From NCBI GenBank assembly GCA_024196135.1, contig JAMQCK010001277.1:1-10071 (forward strand): DNA of 10,071 nt, in the 5' to 3' direction. The notes below the pieces were generated by a model. It was not told the DNA's origin and did no database searches. It worked only from the letters and a program-made list of their open reading frames with translations. This DNA comes from Pleurotus ostreatus/Saccharomyces cerevisiae fusant. Taxonomy: Eukaryota > Opisthokonta. Shown here one piece after another: positions 8,337 through 10,071 of the stretch (position 1 is its first letter; each line of letters starts with the position of its first letter). The translations under genes were made by a program, and so were the position numbers.

Positions 8337-9607
8337 CTACGCGAATGCATATACAATGGCGGCCAACGCGGGGAGCGCGACGAGGGCGAACAGAACAGCG
8401 AAGGTGCGCGCGCGCAGGTACAGCCACCTCGACGCCCGATAAGAAATATATACATAAATCCTCCACAAGCCTCCGACTATCACCTTCCCTTCCTTAGCGA
8501 AGAAACGACGCGGAGCCAACGAGCGGCAATCGTTGTATACGGACCCGTTGTACTTGTCCAGTATGGGGTGGCGGGGTGACCAGTCATCGCTACCGACATC
8601 GGGTACTGGATCGCCGACACCCCAGACTCGAATGTGGATGCCCCTCGTCTGCGCATCGGGATGGATGACGACGCCTGAGCAGAGATGAGCGTAGTCCGAG
8701 CGAAAATCGATTTGCATTACCGTTAGAAACCAAATCCGCGTTGAAAGCGAAGGACGTAGTCGAGAAATGTGGCCAGACCGCGAGCTCGTACTCGGCGAGG
8801 ACAACACGCGCCATAGGGATCAAGACGTATGCGTCAATCAGCGCGTCTGCCGCGTGAGGTGAGCACAGCATCATCGGGCTCGTACGAGAGGCGCTCACAA
8901 TCGATCTGATTGACCGTCAGCACAGGTGTTGACCACTCGCTCGTCTGCATGAACTTGTCGACCTTGACCCCGAGAAGGATGCGCGCCATGTCGTCGACGG
9001 AGATGTGGCTGGTCAAGGGCGCGACCTCGATAGAAGGATGCATGCTCTTCCACAGTTGGCTCAGCTCCCACCCGTTGTACACAGGCACGGCGAAGTGACG
9101 AAGGAGAAGGATCGAATCACCTGCAGGTCGATCAGTTCCATTATCAAGTTCATGATGAAGTAGTCGAACCTTTCAGCTCGATGCCAACTTTGATGATGTT
9201 GGGGTCGGCGAGGATGTCTCTCACGCGAGGAGGTATGCCTTCGAGGATGATGAGTACGACACGAACGATAATGGTCTTGTGTGCGACGCACCTCCGAGCG
9301 CCAGCAGATCAAACGCGATGACGACTCCATCGCGCGCGATCGTGAGCAACCGTAGGAAGTGCGACTGCCCTCGAGCGAGCGGTATCTGCATGGGCCGGAT
9401 GGCGCTGTCGCTATGCTTGCGACCCGTGTATTCGACGTCGAAGGCGACAATGTTGAAATTAGCGCCAGGTCCTGTCGTCGGAAAATGAGCAGCTAGGAGT
9501 GCGTTCGCGCGCGCCATGGTGACCGCGTAGAACGTCCGTACGCTTGCCGGCAACGTCACAGAGTGAAAAGTGCGGGAGCGAGCGTAGGAAAGGGGGAAGC
9601 TCGCCAT
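8337..9607 (-). CDS. DEDDy 3'-5' exonuclease (WRN/RNase D-like) with a C-terminal membrane segment
   Basis: Exons 9607-9292, 9238-9170, 9120-8899, 8846-8721 and 8674-8337 give 356 residues; all four introns (46-53 nt) are phase 1. Exo I is FDVEYT (Asp57, Glu59). Exo II is PNIIKVGIELKGD with Asp130, followed by YNGWELSQLW. Exo III is LLGVKVDKFMQTSEW, then QIDYALIDAYVLI with Tyr203 and Asp207 in the Y-x3-D spacing of DEDDy enzymes. These four acidic residues bind two metal ions in known members, which remove nucleotides from 3' ends of DNA or RNA; the substrate here cannot be told. After about residue 245 comes a 110-residue extension ending in a hydrophobic stretch (VLFALVALPALAAIVYAF) that looks like a tail anchor. 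No helicase or HRDC domain is present. ATG 9607 has a strong context (CGCCATGGC); Met31, also in a strong context, is an alternative start. Confidence 0.88.
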
Positions 9608-9621
9608 GGCGATACGCGTTG

Positions 9622-9700
9622 AGCAGCAGCAGAAAGAAAGGGCGCGGATGGTGGGGGGGGGGAGGGAGGGAGGAGGGATAGAGAGAGGAGGCGAAGAAGA
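9622..9700 (-). promoter_or_regulatory. CT-rich tract upstream of the exonuclease gene
   Basis: The plus strand is a long purine run with a G-rich core (GGTGGGG... and repeated GGGAGGG, 9650-9677), so the sense strand is a C/T tract ending about 15 nt before ATG 9607. It matches the CT-rich tract before the 20-exon gene and probably marks the transcription start region. The G-rich strand could form a G-quadruplex. Confidence 0.5.
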
Positions 9701-10071
9701 TATCGTACCTTAAATGCTGCGAAACACGCGTAGATCATGGACGAAATTCCAAGGAGCCGATGGCGCCCGAAGCCCCAGATGCGGTTGGTCCATCTGCCCA
9801 GATCTGGCCCCAAAAAGTCGGCTGAATAGATGCGACCGCAGCGTCGGATGTATTTCCTTTCGTTGTTTCCATGCGGCGTTCCAAGCCGGAGCTCGGGGAT
9901 AGATATCAGGTCCTGACAAGACGACGGCGCTCTGATAAAATGCCATCGAAATCCGCCGCTCGAAGCGTACATCGGGTTATACCATAATTGCTTATTGCAG
10001 CACGAGCAGCGACGAGGTCATACAGCATAATGCGACGGGAGGCAGAAGGTACGAGTGCGAGAGAATAATGG
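9701..10071. other. Right-edge region, no supported gene
   Basis: A minus-strand frame from 9972 to 9709 (88 codons, start MYASSGGFRW) ends at a GTACGA donor-like site, but overlapping frames on both strands are equally open and it cannot be spliced in frame to the exonuclease gene. A perfect 10-bp palindrome, CCAGATCTGG, lies near 9797-9806. The sequence is probably upstream flank of the exonuclease gene, or the end of a gene lying outside the window. Confidence 0.35.

Noticed and set aside
8115..8579. Plus-strand open frame of 154 codons
   Set aside because: Antisense to the last exon of the exonuclease gene and the convergent gap; no domain-like features.
9709..9972. Minus-strand frame (88 codons) as an upstream exon of the exonuclease gene
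   Set aside because: It ends at a donor in phase 0, but the AG acceptors near the exonuclease start that I could find enter its frame in phase 1 or 2, so it cannot be joined.
1..10071. tRNA, rRNA, CRISPR array or bacterial-type operon
   Set aside because: No cloverleaf, rRNA stretch or regularly spaced repeat array was seen, and the intron-rich genes exclude a prokaryotic reading.

Overview
The window looks like genomic DNA of a filamentous basidiomycete, probably an Agaricomycete. The genes are packed with introns of about 46-71 nt that have GTRNGT-type donors, CTNAC/CTGAC branch sites and YAG or AAG acceptors. CT-rich tracts lie just upstream of the start codons, and a Helitron-type coding sequence enters at the left edge. 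All assignments come from hand translation and motif reading; no search was run.

Layout, left to right. (1) 1-1853, minus strand: one uninterrupted reading frame that leaves the window at base 1. Its downstream half (1-1058) carries the Cys-rich N-terminal region of fungal Helitron proteins (DUF6570-like). Its upstream half (1059-1853) begins with a convincing signal peptide, so two genes may have become fused in frame. (2) 1854-2440: no gene; it includes a cluster of GCATA repeats beyond the end of the next gene. (3) 2441-6047, minus strand: a 20-exon gene for an 851-residue protein of unknown function, with a long disordered N-terminal part and a folded C-terminal part. Its first 13 introns all read as phase 2. 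(4) 6048-6829: a divergent intergenic region with a pyrimidine tract (on the minus strand), several strong minus-strand splice signals and a TATA-like box. (5) 6830-8091, plus strand: a 6-exon gene for a 334-residue protein of unknown function. (6) 8092-8336: a short convergent gap. (7) 8337-9607, minus strand: a 5-exon gene for a 356-residue DEDDy 3'-5' exonuclease (WRN/RNase D-like) with all active-site residues and a C-terminal membrane-anchor-like helix. (8) 9608-10071: the promoter of the exonuclease gene, then sequence with no supported gene.

How the genes relate. The two unknown proteins are transcribed head to head from a shared interval of about 780 bp. From memory, both resemble lineage-expanded hypothetical-protein families common in Agaricomycetes, so they may be partners or cargo of a repeated locus. 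With the Helitron sequence nearby this suggests an accessory, repeat-rich region rather than a conserved housekeeping block. The exonuclease is the only gene with an assignable biochemical activity. The most unusual signals are the run of phase-2 introns, an exact 11-bp element shared by three of them, the signal peptide running in frame into a Helitron frame, and the membrane tail on the exonuclease.
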